Shown in pieces: positions 17,994 to 27,445 of a stretch of 37,907 nt of DNA. Each line of letters begins with the position of its first letter. The stretch's first letter is position 1. The notes below the pieces were generated by a model. The model was not told the origin of the DNA, ran no database searches, and was given only the letters and a program-made list of their open reading frames with translations. This stretch comes from an uncultured Lachnospiraceae bacterium. Lineage in GTDB: Bacteria; Bacillota; Clostridia; Lachnospirales; Lachnospiraceae. A program made the translations under genes and the position numbers. The stretch covers positions 1 through 37,907 of the forward strand of contig CANQEL010000021.1 in NCBI GenBank assembly GCA_947594855.1, written 5' to 3'.

Positions 17994-18908
17994 TTAATTT
18001 TTGGAAATTGCGGGCTTTGGCCTTATAAATGGAATACACCTGCAATGCGTTTTAATATTTACCTCCGTAAAAGCGCCGCCAAATTCACCATCTAAAGTCC
18101 AGCCAATCTCTTCATTACAGATTATTCTTATATTCTCTATATGCCTGTAGTAAAAATGTTTACAGCTTGTATCGCCTGACATAAGCGAATTTATTATAGC
18201 CTGAATCTCAATCACATTTTTCGGAGCTTTAATAAAAAGCGCCTCAAGTTTACCATCATCCAATATAACTTTTTCATCAGACATGGAAAGAATTCCTCCC
18301 ACTGAAAAAGAATTGGTAATCATTCCATATATCACATCATCATTTATTATTTCCCCATCGGCTTCAACATATATACTGTATTTTCTTATTGACGTCAGCC
18401 TTTTTACCCCTTCAAGGAAATATGCAAGCTTACCAATGACATTTTTAATACTTTGATTAGTTTCATATGATACATCCGCAAGCGCCCCAAATGCCGCAAC
18501 ATAATCAAAGCATTTTCCATTAAGCTCCCCTATGTCACTCATAAATATTTCTCCGCTTACTGCTACACCTGCCGCCTCTGTCATATTCTGTGGAAGTCCA
18601 AAAGAACGTGCAAAATCATTAACCGTTCCTGCAGGTATATATCCACACGGCACCTTTTCATCAAGCTCCATAAGCCCATTAGTCACTTCGTTAAGCGTTC
18701 CGTCGCCTCCGCAGCATACTATACGGTCATATTCCTGCACGCATTTTGCAACAATATTTTTGGCATCTCCGGCACAAAACGTCGGATATACCGTAACTTC
18801 ATAACCTGTACTGCAGAAAACTTCAATAATACCTGACAAATGATTTTTTACAACGCCGCGGCCTGCATTGGGATTATATATAAACAAAAGCCTTTTTGAA
18901 CTGTCCAT
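17994..18908 (-). CDS. Diacylglycerol kinase family (YegS/DgkB-like) lipid kinase
   Basis: The protein has 304 residues. The N-terminal domain has the phosphate-binding loop LLFIYNPNAGRG and the nucleotide motif VCCGGDGTLNEVTNGL, then GYIPAGTVNDFARSFGLP, all typical of the DAGK catalytic family. The C-terminal half is the beta-sandwich with ILDDGKLEALFI. It probably phosphorylates diacylglycerol or a related lipid from the inner membrane face, in phospholipid or lipoteichoic-acid recycling; the substrate cannot be read from sequence. I chose the ATG at 18908, seven bases after AGGAGG; the ATG six bases earlier lies too close to that site. It begins 29 bases after queA and is probably co-transcribed with it. 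Confidence 0.9.
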   Translation of the reverse strand: MDSSKRLLFIYNPNAGRGVVKNHLSGIIEVFCSTGYEVTVYPTFCAGDAKNIVAKCVQEYDRIVCCGGDGTLNEVTNGLMELDEKVPCGYIPAGTVNDFARSFGLPQNMTEAAGVAVSGEIFMSDIGELNGKCFDYVAAFGALADVSYETNQSIKNVIGKLAYFLEGVKRLTSIRKYSIYVEADGEIINDDVIYGMITNSFSVGGILSMSDEKVILDDGKLEALFIKAPKNVIEIQAIINSLMSGDTSCKHFYYRHIENIRIICNEEIGWTLDGEFGGAFTEVNIKTHCRCIPFIRPKPAISKN

Positions 18909-18937
18909 ATCCATTCCTCCTTAGATTTCACCTGATA

Positions 18938-19963
18938 TCACAATATCACCATTGCATCTCCAAATGAAAAGAACCGGTACTTCTGCCTGACAGCCTCCCT
19001 GTATGCATTAAGCACATTCTCTTTTCCTGCAAATGCAGATACAAGCATAAGAAGCGTAGATTCAGGAAGATGAAAATTAGTAATCAGACCGTCCATTATC
19101 CTGAATTTGTATCCGGGATATATAAAAATGTCCGTATCGTCTTCTCCCGGATATACAATACCGCTCTCATCTGCTGCAGATTCTATAGTGCGGCAGCTTG
19201 TAGTTCCCACACATATTATTCTTCCGCCGTTTTTCTTAGTATTATTAATAATATCTGCTGCCTGGTTTGTTATCCGGTAAAATTCTGAGTGCATATGATG
19301 CGCCTCCACATTCTCAACCTTTACCGGTCTGAATGTACCAAGTCCAACATGCAATGTCACCTGCGCTATATTTACCCCCTGTTTCCGTAACCGGTCCAGA
19401 AGCTCCCCGGTAAAGTGCAGTCCCGCCGTGGGAGCAGCCGCTGAGCCCTCGTATCTGGCATACACAGTCTGATAACTGTTTTTATCCTTAAGCTCCTTTG
19501 TTATGTATGGCGGAAGCGGCATCTGTCCAAGCCTGTCAAGTATTTCCTCAAATATACCGTCATATTCAAATTGCACCATTCTGTTTCCGTCGGGGAGCAC
19601 TTCTTTTACCTCCGCTGTAAGAAGTCCTCCGCCAAAACTCACCCTGGCGCCGCACCTTAATTTCTTCCCCGGCCTTACTATGGTTTCCCACATATCAGCG
19701 CTTATCCTTTTAAGCAGAAGTATTTCAACCTTTCCACCCGTAGGAACTTTTTCTCCAATAAGCCTGGCCGGTATTACCTTTGTATTATTAATCACAAGGC
19801 AGTCGCCTTCATTTAAATACCCGGTTATATCATGAAATATTTTATGCGATATCTCACCTGTAAAACGCGAAAGAACCATCAGGCGGCAGCCATCCCTGTC
19901 TGCAAGAGGTTCCTGTGCTATAAGCTCTTCAGGGAGTTCATAATCAAAATCACTGGTACGCAT
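18938..19963 (-). CDS. queA: S-adenosylmethionine:tRNA ribosyltransferase-isomerase (QueA)
   Basis: QueA transfers and rearranges the ribosyl part of S-adenosylmethionine onto 7-aminomethyl-7-deazaguanine in tRNA, forming epoxyqueuosine. The 341-residue protein shows the family blocks: [82 protein letters not shown], and [10 protein letters not shown] with [17 protein letters not shown] at the end. The ATG at 19963 is preceded by GGAGG at good spacing; a TTG four codons upstream would put that site inside the coding region. It reads away from ppx and shares the divergent intergenic region 19964-20149. Among its target tRNAs, tRNA-Asp(GTC) and tRNA-Asn(GTT) are encoded elsewhere in this window. 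Confidence 0.97.
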   Translation of the reverse strand: MRTSDFDYELPEELIAQEPLADRDGCRLMVLSRFTGEISHKIFHDITGYLNEGDCLVINNTKVIPARLIGEKVPTGGKVEILLLKRISADMWETIVRPGKKLRCGARVSFGGGLLTAEVKEVLPDGNRMVQFEYDGIFEEILDRLGQMPLPPYITKELKDKNSYQTVYARYEGSAAAPTAGLHFTGELLDRLRKQGVNIAQVTLHVGLGTFRPVKVENVEAHHMHSEFYRITNQAADIINNTKKNGGRIICVGTTSCRTIESAADESGIVYPGEDDTDIFIYPGYKFRIMDGLITNFHLPESTLLMLVSAFAGKENVLNAYREAVRQKYRFFSFGDAMVIL

Positions 19964-20000
19964 ATTATCCTCCAAATCAAATACCGTAAAATTCTTTTTC

Positions 20001-20029
20001 AGTATACCTGTAAAATCTTAATTAAGCAA
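20001..20029 (-). promoter_or_regulatory. Promoter for queA
   Basis: Minus-strand TTGCTT (20029-20024) and TATACT (20006-20001) are 17 bases apart, about 38 bases before the queA start codon. Confidence 0.7.
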
Positions 20030-20084
20030 GTCTGTGTAAAATGATTTTATAGAGGTTTTACACGATAATGATTATATATTCTTC

Positions 20085-20113
20085 TTGTATTTTATAATTT
20101 AATATTTTATAAT
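20085..20113 (+). promoter_or_regulatory. Promoter for the ppx-ppk operon
   Basis: TTGTAT (20085-20090) and TATAAT (20108-20113) are separated by 17 bases, followed about 20 bases later by AAGGAGG before the ppx start. The promoter lies within a 15-bp tandem duplication (separate entry). Confidence 0.7.
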
Positions 20114-20118
20114 TTAAT
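20089..20118 (+). repeat. Perfect 15-bp tandem duplication in the ppx promoter
   Basis: The unit ATTTTATAATTTAAT occurs twice back to back (20089-20103 and 20104-20118). Each copy holds a TATAAT; only the second has a -35 box (TTGTAT) at 17-base spacing. It could be a slippage product that created or moved the -10 box. Confidence 0.85.
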
Positions 20119-20149
20119 AATATAAAATACAGATTAAGGAGGTTTTATT

Positions 20150-21694
20150 ATGCCGGTGAGTACTTTTGCAGCAATAGATGTTGGTTCTAATGAAGTATCA
20201 ATGAAGATTTTTCAGATTGAAAAAAAGAATAACATTAAGCAGCTTACGCACATACGACATATAATGGAGCTCGGTAGCGATACTTACGCAAGCGGATATA
20301 TATCCAATTATCTCATAAATGAATTATGTGATGTACTTAACGGTTTTACAAAAGTTATGGCTGATTTCGGCGTAACCGCTTACAGTGCATATTCCACAAG
20401 CTCAATACGTGAAGCCGCTAACAGGCATTTTTTGCTTGACCGCATACGCGTACGCACCAATCTTGATGTAAATATGCTTGGCAACGCTGAACAAAGATAC
20501 CTTCTTTTTCAGGCTATAGCCATTAATGAGCCTGATTTTAACGACATTATAAACAAAGGAGCCCTTGTAGTGGAAGTGGGTTCGGGCAGTTCCCAGGCCA
20601 CCTGTTTCTCAGGCGGTCTTATGCAGGTCTCACAGAATCTAAGGCTTGGTTCCATAAGAATCAATGAATTTCTTGGAAACCTTGAGAGGACAACAGACAG
20701 CTATAATGACCTTTTGGCAGAATACATTGAAGGCGACATATATACATCATATACTAATCATTTTCATGAATACACTATTAATACAATACTTGCTGTCGGC
20801 GAGGGAATCCGTACGCTCCAGAAATATATAAACAGCTATTATCCTGACAAATCCATGTTGTCTTCAGATGAAATGAATGATGTATACAAAACCCTTTATA
20901 CACACTCGATTAACGAACTTGCGCACATTACCGAGACTTCTGAAGAACAGGCCCACCTGATACTGCCTACGGCAATGATATATAAAAAAATAATGGATAT
21001 CAACCATGCGCATTTCATTAAATTTAACTCTACCGATTTGTGTGATGGAATGGTTGCCGAATATGCAATCCTTAAACATAAAATCAAACCTTCACGCGAC
21101 TTCTCACAGGACATTATATCTGCATCAAAAAAATTGGCATACAGATACAGTTCAAATATTAAACACACGGCGCATGTCGAAAAAATTGCGCAGAAAATAT
21201 TTGACGGCATGAAAAAAATCAGCGGACTTAGCGAAAGAGACCTTCTGCTTCTACGTGTTGCAATTATTCTTCACGACTGCGGGGCATTTGTAAATTTCCA
21301 GGAAGTATCGGAAAATTCATATGACATTATACGTTCATCGGAAATTATCGGCCTCTCCTCACGTGAAAGTACAATTATTGCAAATATTGTAAGGCACCAT
21401 ACTTACAACTTTCCGCCGTACAGCGATATGGAAGGCGGCCTTTCAGAAGAGGACTATATTAAAACCGCAAAACTTACCGCGCTATTCAGAATATGTAACG
21501 ACCTTGATACAAGTAAAAAGCAGAAACTTTCCCATATAAAAATTTCTCTTAAAAACGACAAACTTATTATAAACGCCGAATCATTTATGGATTTGGCGCT
21601 TGAGCAGGCATATTTTAATCAATCAACAGGCTTTTTTGAACAGACATTTGGAATAAAGCCTGTGCTTAAGCAGAGGAGGATAAGCAATGTGTAA
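20150..21694 (+). CDS. ppx: Ppx/GppA-family phosphatase with C-terminal HD domain
   Basis: This 514-residue protein of the exopolyphosphatase / guanosine pentaphosphatase family would hydrolyse the terminal phosphate of polyphosphate or pppGpp. The actin-like ATPase fold begins with AAIDVGSNEVSMKIFQI. The second phosphate loop reads VVEVGSGSSQ where classic members have DIGGGSTE, a divergence I can see but not interpret. Residues about 330-480 form an HD-type domain with AIILHDCGAF and IVRHHTYNF. AAGGAGG precedes ATG. It overlaps the start of ppk by eight bases, which strongly suggests translational coupling and joint control of polyphosphate turnover. Whether the substrate is polyphosphate or pppGpp is unsettled; the pairing with ppk favours polyphosphate. 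Confidence 0.88.
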   Translation: MPVSTFAAIDVGSNEVSMKIFQIEKKNNIKQLTHIRHIMELGSDTYASGYISNYLINELCDVLNGFTKVMADFGVTAYSAYSTSSIREAANRHFLLDRIRVRTNLDVNMLGNAEQRYLLFQAIAINEPDFNDIINKGALVVEVGSGSSQATCFSGGLMQVSQNLRLGSIRINEFLGNLERTTDSYNDLLAEYIEGDIYTSYTNHFHEYTINTILAVGEGIRTLQKYINSYYPDKSMLSSDEMNDVYKTLYTHSINELAHITETSEEQAHLILPTAMIYKKIMDINHAHFIKFNSTDLCDGMVAEYAILKHKIKPSRDFSQDIISASKKLAYRYSSNIKHTAHVEKIAQKIFDGMKKISGLSERDLLLLRVAIILHDCGAFVNFQEVSENSYDIIRSSEIIGLSSRESTIIANIVRHHTYNFPPYSDMEGGLSEEDYIKTAKLTALFRICNDLDTSKKQKLSHIKISLKNDKLIINAESFMDLALEQAYFNQSTGFFEQTFGIKPVLKQRRISNV

Positions 21695-23825
21695 ATCTAT
21701 TTACAAAAAGAAAGAATATTTCGATAACAGGGAACTTAGCTGGATTGAATTTAACTACAGGGTACTCAGCGAAGCGTGCGATACATCACTTCCTTTATTT
21801 GAGCGCCTCAAATTTCTCAGCATTACCTCTTCTAACCTGGATGAATTTGTAATGATACGTGTCGCTTCACTCAAAGACATGGTTCATGCAGGATATACCA
21901 AGCCTGACATTTCGGGAATGAGTCCTGCAAAACAGCTTGAAGAAATAAGCCTTAAAGAACATGTCCTCGTTGATACCCAGTACGAAATGTATAACTCCTC
22001 TTTTCTTCCTCTTCTAAAGGATAACAGGATTATACTTATACCAAATCATGAAGAACTTTCTCCGGAGCAGGAAGAATTTGTCGACCGTTATTTTATGCGC
22101 GAAGTATACCCGGTGCTTACTCCGATGGCAGTGGATTCTTCGCGGCCGTTTCCTCTTATAAGGAACAAATCCCTTAATATTGCAGCACTGCTTCACAATT
22201 CAAAAACCGACGGCGAGTATGAATTTGCTACGGTACAGGTTCCCTCAGTGCTTCCGAGATTTATCAGGATACCTTCACATGACCCTGAAAGCATTTCGCT
22301 TATACTTCTGGAACAAATTATAGAAAAAAATATAGATAAGCTGTTTCTTAACTATGATGTAATATGCGCATATCCATACAGGGTTATGCGAAACGCAGAC
22401 CTTACGCTTGACGAAGATGAAGCGGCAGACCTTCTTACAGAAATAGAAAGACAGATTAAAAAAAGGCAGTGGGGAGAAGTAATCAAGCTGGAAGTTGAAA
22501 ACGGCATTGATGAACGGCTTTTAAATTATCTGAAAAAAGATTTAAATATATCAGACGAAGATTTATACATGGTAAATGGTCCTTTAGACCTTACGTTTTT
22601 TATGAAAATATACGGTCTGGAGGGATTTGACCACCTAAAAAACAAACCTTATAAGCCACAGCCTGTTCCTGAAATCAATCCCGAACAGGATATTTTCTCA
22701 CAGATAAGAAACAGGGACATCCTCCTTTTCCATCCATACCAGTCGTTTGATCCGGTGGTCGATTTCGTAAGGAATGCCGCCACTGACCCGAATGTACTGG
22801 CAATCAAACAGACCCTTTACCGTGTAAGCAGCAATTCGCCTATTATTTCTTCACTGGCACTTGCCGCCGAAAACGGCAAACAGGTTTCAGTACTTGTGGA
22901 ACTTAAAGCCCGGTTTGATGAAGAAAATAATATCATATGGGCAAGGAAACTTGAACAGGCAGGCTGCCATGTTATATACGGACTCGTCGGATTAAAGACC
23001 CACAGTAAGATTACTCTTGTAGTACGTCGTGAAGACGACGGAATAAGACGTTATGTTCATCTCGGCACAGGCAACTATAACGACTCCACAGCCAAATTGT
23101 ATACCGATATGGGTCTGTTCACATGCTCAAGGCCTATAGGCGAAGATGCTACCGCCGTATTCAATATGCTTTCAGGTTATTCCGAGCCTCTTGCATGGAA
23201 TAAACTTACGCTTGCGCCGCTGCGTCTAAGAAATAAATTTATGGAATGTATTGCCAATGAAACGGCACACGCGCGAGAAGGCAAAAAAGCACATATAATT
23301 GCCAAAATGAATTCCTTATGTGATGCCGATATTATTGCAGCGCTGTACGAGGCATCATCAGCAGGTGTAAAAATAGAACTTATTATACGCGGCATATGCT
23401 GCCTTAAAGTAGGAATTGCCGGAGTAAGCGATAATATAAGCGTACATTCAATAGTAGGTAATTTCCTTGAACATTCCAGAATATTTTATTTTTACAACGA
23501 TGGATATGAAGATATCTATATGGGAAGCGCAGACTGGATGCCACGTAACCTTGACAAACGTGTTGAGATTCTGTTCCCTGTAGAAGAAGAAAGTCTCAAG
23601 GAACGTATAAAACATATTTTAGACATACAGCTTAGGGATAATGTAAAAACGCGCATCAAGCTTCCTGACAGTTCATATCAGCATATTTCCCCATATGGGA
23701 ACAAACCTCTTAATTCGCAGGAATATTTCTGCAAGGAAGCTGAAAAAACTACTAAAATGCACAAAAAAGCAAAAAATCAATCCCGTACATTTGAACCCAT
23801 CACACGGCCTGATGAAATTATTTAA
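21687..23825 (+). CDS. ppk1: Polyphosphate kinase 1
   Basis: The 712-residue enzyme reversibly polymerises the gamma-phosphate of ATP into polyphosphate. The N-terminal domain carries YFDNRELSWIEFNYRVL and ITSSNLDEFVMIRVASLKDM. The paired phospholipase-D-like catalytic domains contain the phospho-acceptor His in YGLVGLKTHSKITLVVRRE and the second His in VGNFLEHSRIFYF, as well as YVHLGTGNYNDSTAKLYTD. The length is usual for the family. Start ATG follows AGAGGAGG inside the ppx end. Its last eight bases overlap tail-to-tail with the convergent ribonuclease H gene, and I see no terminator hairpin at the junction, so the two transcripts may run into each other. Confidence 0.97.
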   Translation: MCKSIYKKKEYFDNRELSWIEFNYRVLSEACDTSLPLFERLKFLSITSSNLDEFVMIRVASLKDMVHAGYTKPDISGMSPAKQLEEISLKEHVLVDTQYEMYNSSFLPLLKDNRIILIPNHEELSPEQEEFVDRYFMREVYPVLTPMAVDSSRPFPLIRNKSLNIAALLHNSKTDGEYEFATVQVPSVLPRFIRIPSHDPESISLILLEQIIEKNIDKLFLNYDVICAYPYRVMRNADLTLDEDEAADLLTEIERQIKKRQWGEVIKLEVENGIDERLLNYLKKDLNISDEDLYMVNGPLDLTFFMKIYGLEGFDHLKNKPYKPQPVPEINPEQDIFSQIRNRDILLFHPYQSFDPVVDFVRNAATDPNVLAIKQTLYRVSSNSPIISSLALAAENGKQVSVLVELKARFDEENNIIWARKLEQAGCHVIYGLVGLKTHSKITLVVRREDDGIRRYVHLGTGNYNDSTAKLYTDMGLFTCSRPIGEDATAVFNMLSGYSEPLAWNKLTLAPLRLRNKFMECIANETAHAREGKKAHIIAKMNSLCDADIIAALYEASSAGVKIELIIRGICCLKVGIAGVSDNISVHSIVGNFLEHSRIFYFYNDGYEDIYMGSADWMPRNLDKRVEILFPVEEESLKERIKHILDIQLRDNVKTRIKLPDSSYQHISPYGNKPLNSQEYFCKEAEKTTKMHKKAKNQSRTFEPITRPDEII

Positions 23826-24417
23826 TTCCAAGGGCAGACTTTGCAAGTCTGTCCGCCTCATCATTATATCTGTCGCCAGAATGTCCGGTAACTTTATGAA
23901 ACGATATATTAAGCTTATCACATATTGAATCATAATAAGCTTTATACGCAATGGTGCCTTCTTTGCCTGCACGCCACTCACCAAGGCACCATTTTGCTAT
24001 TCCTTCATAATCATGGTATATATGAAGCTCTTTGCAGCCTTTCTTTACTGCAAGCTGCATAGCGGCTTCTGAGCCCTTTATTTCTCCTGCAACATTTCTC
24101 ATCGAAATAAGATTTTCATCTGTATACATCTTACATTCACGTATAACTTCATCTCCGAAATATGCTACCATTCCGTAAGAAAACGCTGGTATACTGTCAG
24201 AATAGCTTCCATCAACATACGCCGTCATTACACCGTCTTTTTTGAAATATCCGGGCATATCAGAATCATACCCCATATATATTTTTGCATCAGACATATT
24301 CTTAAAACTCTTATATTCAGCGTTCTTATATCCGCTTACCTGTTCCTTACATTCATCCCATGTATCAAATATACCTGTTCTTCTGCCGTTTTTTACAGCA
24401 TAATATTTTCCGGACAT
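23818..24417 (-). CDS. rnhA: Ribonuclease HI with N-terminal hybrid-binding domain
   Basis: This 199-residue ribonuclease H cleaves RNA in RNA-DNA hybrids. Residues 3-48 are the hybrid-binding (Cauli_VI-type) domain: YYAVKNGRRTGIFDTWDECK and YKSFKNMSDAKIYM. The catalytic domain from residue 64 keeps all four acidic residues: Asp69 in AYVDGSY, Glu112 in NVAGEIKG, Asp136 in IYHDYEG and Asp189 in NDEADRLA. The His of the GHSGD loop is also present. It starts seven bases after the subtilase stop; its GAGGGG ribosome site overlaps that stop, so the two are probably co-transcribed. Its stop overlaps the ppk stop on the other strand. Confidence 0.95.
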   Translation of the reverse strand: MSGKYYAVKNGRRTGIFDTWDECKEQVSGYKNAEYKSFKNMSDAKIYMGYDSDMPGYFKKDGVMTAYVDGSYSDSIPAFSYGMVAYFGDEVIRECKMYTDENLISMRNVAGEIKGSEAAMQLAVKKGCKELHIYHDYEGIAKWCLGEWRAGKEGTIAYKAYYDSICDKLNISFHKVTGHSGDRYNDEADRLAKSALGIK

Positions 24418-24424
24418 TATACAA

Positions 24425-26509
24425 TCATCCCCTCACAGTATTTGAATATTTTCCATACACCTTATCATATCCGGTTCCGGCATACGCCCTTACACGGTAA
24501 TAATATTTCCGGCCTTTTTTAACTTTGTACACATAACTGTTCTTTTTGCATACGGCAAGTTTTTTAAATCCCGTTTTCTTTTTTGATGAATAATATATTA
24601 TATATTTATCTGCACCCTTAGCTTTTTTCCATTTTAATTTTATTTTACTGTATTTACCGCTTTTACCCTTCCTCTGTATCCTGAGATTCTTAACTTTTAC
24701 AGGTTTCTGGATATTTGAACCTGTATAGTTACTTACTGATAATCCGGAAATATTTGATAATGCTGTAAGGTTATTATTTAAAGATAAGGTTATTACATCC
24801 GTGTATGACTGCGATATTGTTTCAGGCACTTCACCCTCTGTCTGTCCCGTCACATTATAACTGATTGGGATATTATATACCTTATCTGTTTCCCCATTAA
24901 ATTCTATTATCATGGCCTTATCGTCATTACATGCAATATCAGACGAAGAACAGGCGTCAATATCTCCTGTCAGACTTGCGCCTTTTATAACCTTACATTC
25001 GGGACTATCCACAGAAATATTTACCTCGACATTTTTGGCCTTTGCCCATGTGTTCTGTATTTTATATCCGCAATGTATAATAACTCTTTCATCTTTTGAA
25101 TATGCAATATCAGAAAAAATCTGTCCTGTATTTTCAAGCATATACTCATATCCGCATACATTCATATTAATCGAAGGCTCTGCCGTGACTGCGTCATATA
25201 AATCTAATTTCCGATATGTATAATTATTGCCTGCGCTATCCTTATATTCTGCCGTTTGCCCTGATGAATTAACCAGCTGCCCGAATGTATATTTTGCAGG
25301 ATTATCTATTCCTTTTGCCAGCGCGTCGCTAAACACAACAGCCGCTGCCGCTGAAACAACAGGAGCTGCCATTGAAGTACCGCTTAAATATTTATACTTG
25401 TTATTAAATACAGTAGAATATATTTCAACCCCCGGCGCCGCTATGTCATATGTAATTACATTGTTATTCCGCGTATCATAATTTGACCACTCCGCAATTG
25501 TATCGTTTATGTCTGATGCCATTACCCCAATAACAAAAGGATATGCCGCGGGATACATTTTATATGTATCGGTTGACTTTCGTTCATTTCCGGCAGCGGC
25601 AACCAGAACGCTCTTTTCTGAAGCCTCTTTCAAAAGCTCCTCTAACACTTCAGATTTGTTAGTTGCGCCAAACGACATATTTATAACATCCGCTCCCATT
25701 TTAACTGCATAATTTACCGCAGATATCACATCCGACACAAGGAATTTGCCGTCTGAACCTCCTGCTTTTACGGCCATTATTTTAGAAGAGTAGGCAATTC
25801 CCCTTCCTCCTCCATTACCGCCTGACATCGCAATAATTCCTGCGACATGGGTTCCGTGTCCGTCCTTATCCGTATCATACGGGTCTCCGGTTATGGTGTC
25901 CCCACCCTGATTTCCGGCATCAAAACACGCTCCGTATATGTCGTCTGTTACTCCGTTTCCGTCATCATCTACGCCTTCGACTCCATATACTTCAGATATA
26001 TTAATCCACATATTATCACTCAGGTCAGCATGTTTATAATTGATTCCTGAATCAACAACCGCAACCACTATATCCTTTCCCGGAGCACCGTCAGCCAGTC
26101 CCCATGCGTCATACGCATCTATATTATCAAGATACCACTGTTTCTGCATATATGGGTCAAGCCGCGCGGCAGGTATTTCCTCAGAATACATAACCTCATC
26201 CCGTGAGGCTTCGCAAAAGCCCTCCCGCTCCTTTATAACATCAATTATCTCTTCCTCACTATATACGGATTTTCTATATTCTACTCTTGCAGAATAATAT
26301 TTTGCGGCACCAAACCTGTCTGATGAAAAAAGCTCATTTACTTCCTCAAGCCGGTAATCCTTTCCGCTCCCGTTCCAGCTGTAATCACCATATACAGAAA
26401 ATACCATATTAAAAGAATCGTATTTATCTGCGGCAAAGACTGTGTTATTATATAGAAAGCACACTAATATAAATAACAGTATTGAAATATATCTGCTAAT
26501 ATGTTTCAT
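24425..26509 (-). CDS. Secreted S8-family subtilisin-like serine protease
   Basis: The 694-residue protein begins with a signal peptide (hydrophobic 8-20, cleavage near VFAAD). A short pro-region of about 100 residues precedes the peptidase S8 domain. The catalytic triad is complete: Asp153 in VAVVDSGINYKH, His221 in DGHGTHVAGI and Ser379 in LSGTSMAAPV, with oxyanion Asn308 in AAAGNERK. A calcium-loop-like stretch EGVDDDGNGVTDD resembles those of extracellular subtilases. The C-terminus (about 600-694) is a Lys- and Tyr-rich fibronectin type III-like domain ending GKYSNTVRG, with no sorting motif. The ATG at 26509 follows GGAAGGTG at good spacing; an upstream in-frame GTG is less likely. Its promoter was not clear. 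It reads away from pdxK and is followed by rnhA. Confidence 0.95.
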   Translation of the reverse strand: MKHISRYISILLFILVCFLYNNTVFAADKYDSFNMVFSVYGDYSWNGSGKDYRLEEVNELFSSDRFGAAKYYSARVEYRKSVYSEEEIIDVIKEREGFCEASRDEVMYSEEIPAARLDPYMQKQWYLDNIDAYDAWGLADGAPGKDIVVAVVDSGINYKHADLSDNMWINISEVYGVEGVDDDGNGVTDDIYGACFDAGNQGGDTITGDPYDTDKDGHGTHVAGIIAMSGGNGGGRGIAYSSKIMAVKAGGSDGKFLVSDVISAVNYAVKMGADVINMSFGATNKSEVLEELLKEASEKSVLVAAAGNERKSTDTYKMYPAAYPFVIGVMASDINDTIAEWSNYDTRNNNVITYDIAAPGVEIYSTVFNNKYKYLSGTSMAAPVVSAAAAVVFSDALAKGIDNPAKYTFGQLVNSSGQTAEYKDSAGNNYTYRKLDLYDAVTAEPSINMNVCGYEYMLENTGQIFSDIAYSKDERVIIHCGYKIQNTWAKAKNVEVNISVDSPECKVIKGASLTGDIDACSSSDIACNDDKAMIIEFNGETDKVYNIPISYNVTGQTEGEVPETISQSYTDVITLSLNNNLTALSNISGLSVSNYTGSNIQKPVKVKNLRIQRKGKSGKYSKIKLKWKKAKGADKYIIYYSSKKKTGFKKLAVCKKNSYVYKVKKGRKYYYRVRAYAGTGYDKVYGKYSNTVRG

Positions 26510-26548
26510 TAATATCACCTTCCCAGCTTACTATTTAAAAATACGGGA

Positions 26549-26577
26549 TTGCATATACAATAATATTAGCATATTAT
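26549..26577 (+). promoter_or_regulatory. Promoter for the pyridoxal kinase gene
   Basis: TTGCAT (26549-26554) and TATTAT (26572-26577) are 17 bases apart in the divergent gap between the subtilase and kinase genes, about 37 bases before the start codon. Confidence 0.65.
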
Positions 26578-26614
26578 GAAATTATTATCAAACAGGTAAA
26601 TTGAGGGATTTATT

Positions 26615-27445
26615 ATGAAAAGACTAGTAAGTATCCAGGATATATCATGTATAGGAAAATGTTCGCAGACAATAGCTCTTCCGGTTATATCTGCAATGGG
26701 AATAGAAACTTCGATAATACCCACGGCAGTTCTTTCAGCCCACACTATGTTTCCGGGTTTTACTTTTAAAGACCTTTCCGATAACATCACTCCCATAATG
26801 GAGCATTGGAAAACCCTTGACATTCATTTTGATGCAGTATTATCCGGATACCTTGGCAATATAAATCACATTAATATGCTGCTTGATTTTTATGATAAAT
26901 TTGCAGATGATAATACCCTCACCATTGCGGACCCTGTATTTGCCGATAACGGAAAAATATATCCGGGATTTGATGAAGAGTATGCAAAAGCCATTGGTTT
27001 AATTGCCGGAAAAGCCCGGTATATTTTACCAAATATTACGGAAGCTGCTTTTATGGCGGGCCTTGAATACCGTACAGGTTACGATATGGATTACATAAGC
27101 CGGATACTTGATAATCTTGTATCAGACGGCGCATCAAATATAATTATAACAAGCGTTATAAGAGGAAATGAAAATGGTATTGTTGCAAGATTTGAAGACG
27201 GAAGTATATTTGAATATTTTAAACCTGATATAAAAGGAGTTTTCCATGGAACAGGCGATTTGTTCGCAAGTACATTCGCCGGCGCGCTTCTTAACGGATT
27301 TTCTGCAGAAAAAGCAGCCGGTATTGCTGTTGAATATACTTCATATACTCTTGAAGTTACCCTTGAAAATAAAACCCATAACTGGTATGGCATCGACTTT
27401 GAAACTACGATACCATACCTGCTAAGGTTAATAAATCATATTTAA
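26615..27445 (+). CDS. Pyridoxal/pyridoxamine kinase (PdxK/PdxY-like)
   Basis: The 276-residue ribokinase-fold enzyme phosphorylates B6 vitamers to pyridoxal phosphate. The N-terminus [20 protein letters not shown], the middle [10 protein letters not shown] and [30 protein letters not shown], and the anion-hole motif [19 protein letters not shown] with its catalytic Asp are all typical of the PdxK/PdxY group. Start ATG follows TTGAGGGA. It has its own promoter and converges on glyQS, their last four bases overlapping. A MocR-type regulator, a family often linked to B6 metabolism, lies about 7 kb away, but nothing in the sequence ties it to this gene. Confidence 0.92.
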   Translation: MKRLVSIQDISCIGKCSQTIALPVISAMGIETSIIPTAVLSAHTMFPGFTFKDLSDNITPIMEHWKTLDIHFDAVLSGYLGNINHINMLLDFYDKFADDNTLTIADPVFADNGKIYPGFDEEYAKAIGLIAGKARYILPNITEAAFMAGLEYRTGYDMDYISRILDNLVSDGASNIIITSVIRGNENGIVARFEDGSIFEYFKPDIKGVFHGTGDLFASTFAGALLNGFSAEKAAGIAVEYTSYTLEVTLENKTHNWYGIDFETTIPYLLRLINHI

